A stretch of DNA of 64,000 nucleotides from NCBI GenBank assembly GCA_013433145.1, contig CM024177.1, positions 7,342,110 through 7,406,109 on the forward strand, given 5' to 3'. Source of the stretch: Ascaris suum (lineage: Eukaryota > Nematoda > Chromadorea > Rhabditida > Ascarididae). Both the position numbers and the translations under genes were made by a program. Below the pieces are notes generated by a model. The model saw nothing but the letters and a program-made list of their open reading frames with translations, was not told the DNA's origin and did no database searches. Positions 62,496-64,000 of this stretch are shown piece after piece; the first letter of the stretch is position 1; each line of letters opens with the position of its first letter.

Positions 62496-64000
62496 GTGAG
62501 TGCCTTCATTTGCATAATATTCCATTCTCGAAAGTTTATGCTATCTTGCTGTACCGTTACTTCATCTTTTTATTTCCTGTTAAATCTTTTCTGTTTGTTT
62601 ATTCGCATCGTTGATTCACATAATTGAGTAAGGCCATATATGTGTTCTTCAAGGTAAAGAGAGTTCATAAAGGTGCTTCAGGATAGCGGTCACATGAGGC
62701 TGCAGTCTAGATTATTTACAATGCCGTGAAGTTGTTATTTTCGCCGAGCGAAATTAAGAATATTCAAAAAAAGACAACAGAAAAGGAGGTGAACCAGCGG
62801 TCACAACAATTAAGAAGCCGGCGTTGATGATTAAACAGAAGTGCATAGAATTTCCCCGAGATCGAAGTTCTTGAGCTGACTATTAGTAGCAGAAACATTC
62901 GGCGCTGAAAACGACATTAGCAAGAATCATAAGAAAGTTTGCTGCACACAAGGACAGTCCGGAAAAGAAAGGAACTGTAAACTGAATTTAAGATTGGGAT
63001 TTGGAGAAATAATTGACAGATGATAGGTTCATGATAAGTTGCGTCGATCGAAGTAAGGGGACATTCGATCGAATGAAATATCAGAGTAGCCGTTAAAGAT
63101 CTTAAAATGCAATATAAGATCTGATTTAAGACGACAATATTTACGCAGTTTTTAACGTAAAATGTGGGGATGAGTTCCACTGTTTGGGCTTTGCAAACTG
63201 CGATGACTTCGAAATTCTATTCTTGTGGAACGTATTTTCATACTTCTACCATTTCAATTTTCCATTTGGAAAACAGTGACCAAGCTGAATAACCTGATTT
63301 AAGAAGAGAACAACAGCTGATAATGAAGACCTTGTTTTAATGTTTGTTGTAGCTGTACTGAATTTCTCTTAGAGTATAATTAGCCATCATCCTAACTACT
63401 CCAGTAGTAACCGACTCATGGTGAACATAACAGTGGAAGAGTTCCATCAACGATCACAGCCACATTGTCTGAGACAAAATTGTCTGAGATTGTCTGAGAC
63501 AAAATTAGCAATGGAAATCAGGACATCGGGAGTTCATAGCGAACATTCATGCTTCAAGCCTACATGCAAAAGCCGACATTTTTCATTATCAATATCCAAC
63601 TTTCAGGCTTTAGACCGTCGAGTAAGATAATCTGAACAACACTGAAACTCTCAAAAATCCAAAACGGGATCAATGATTGATGTATAAGCTGTCAGTCAGC
63701 AAAAAGCTTACAGGTACTGGTCAAAACATCATTCGCATATAATAGAGATAATCTGCACCCCAGTGCGCCACATTACGAGACGCCACCAACGATAGGATGT
63801 GATCCGTAAAGGGATTCGCCCACATTCATTCGAAAGCTCAGTTTAGTAACAAAGCAAGGAACCCGATTCGGAAGCTTTCCCAATGCACCATAGCAGGGAA
63901 GACCAGTTTGTTTCTTGCTAAAGATAGCTTTGTCATATGAAATGAAACACTTCGATCATTAATAATGCTAATGGTTTCAGGCCGGGCTCATCTATACGTA
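62496..64000. other. Stretch without a supported gene
   Basis: No convincing continuation of the plus-strand exon pair was found. Contains a small repeat at 63464-63506. Confidence 0.4.
63464..63506. repeat. Short direct repeat of a TTGTCTGAGACAAAAT unit
   Basis: The unit occurs at about 63464-63480 and again at 63490-63506, with a partial copy (TTGTCTGAGA) between. Each copy contains the near-palindrome TGTCTGAGACA. Confidence 0.75.

Noticed and set aside
1..64000. Bacterial-type features (operons, CRISPR arrays, riboswitches, insertion sequences)
   Set aside because: The interrupted genes, eukaryotic families and AATAAA signals show a eukaryotic chromosome; no direct-repeat array with regular spacers was seen.

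Overview
This is eukaryotic DNA, most likely from a nematode. Coding sequence is broken into short exons of about 75-330 bases, with GT-AG introns of roughly 0.1-2.2 kb. Acceptors are short and often TTTCAG-like, the DNA is AT-rich, and poly-G/C runs and microsatellites are scattered through it. The three genes I can name match animal or nematode proteins. The tyrosine phosphatase is of the single-domain type expanded in nematodes, and there is a decayed RTE-type retrotransposon of a kind common in strongylid-like (clade V) worms. The large introns fit a parasitic clade V worm better than Caenorhabditis, but that is inference. Exons were joined by hand from open frames, splice consensus, codon phase and remembered family patterns. 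No alignment or database search was run. Layout, left to right: 0-2.2 kb holds the 3' part of an unidentified minus-strand gene. 2.3-9.6 kb is mostly featureless, with one possible plus-strand terminal exon near 8 kb. 9.7-22.4 kb is UTP6 (minus strand, 11 exons, about 634 residues), a HAT-repeat protein of the U3 snoRNP/SSU processome. 22.4-25.2 kb is intergenic and carries an unexplained 159-codon open frame. 25.2-32.7 kb is a protein tyrosine phosphatase gene (minus strand, nine exons recovered, first exon missing). Its P-loop is intact, but the WPD-loop aspartate is replaced by serine. 33-42.8 kb is mostly intergenic, with a small putative type II membrane protein gene near 37 kb and a fragmentary RTE reverse transcriptase relic near 40 kb. 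42.9-49.8 kb is a complete fructose-1,6-bisphosphatase gene (minus strand, seven exons, 339 residues). 50-54.9 kb shows nothing firm. 54.9-62.5 kb carries several well-spliced plus-strand coding-like exons that I could not join into one gene or assign to a family. 62.5-64 kb shows nothing firm. The named genes serve unrelated functions: ribosome biogenesis, phosphotyrosine signalling and gluconeogenesis. All three lie on the minus strand but are 2.8-10 kb apart, too far for a typical nematode operon. The main points worth a second look are the altered phosphatase WPD loop and the unassigned exon cluster at the right end.
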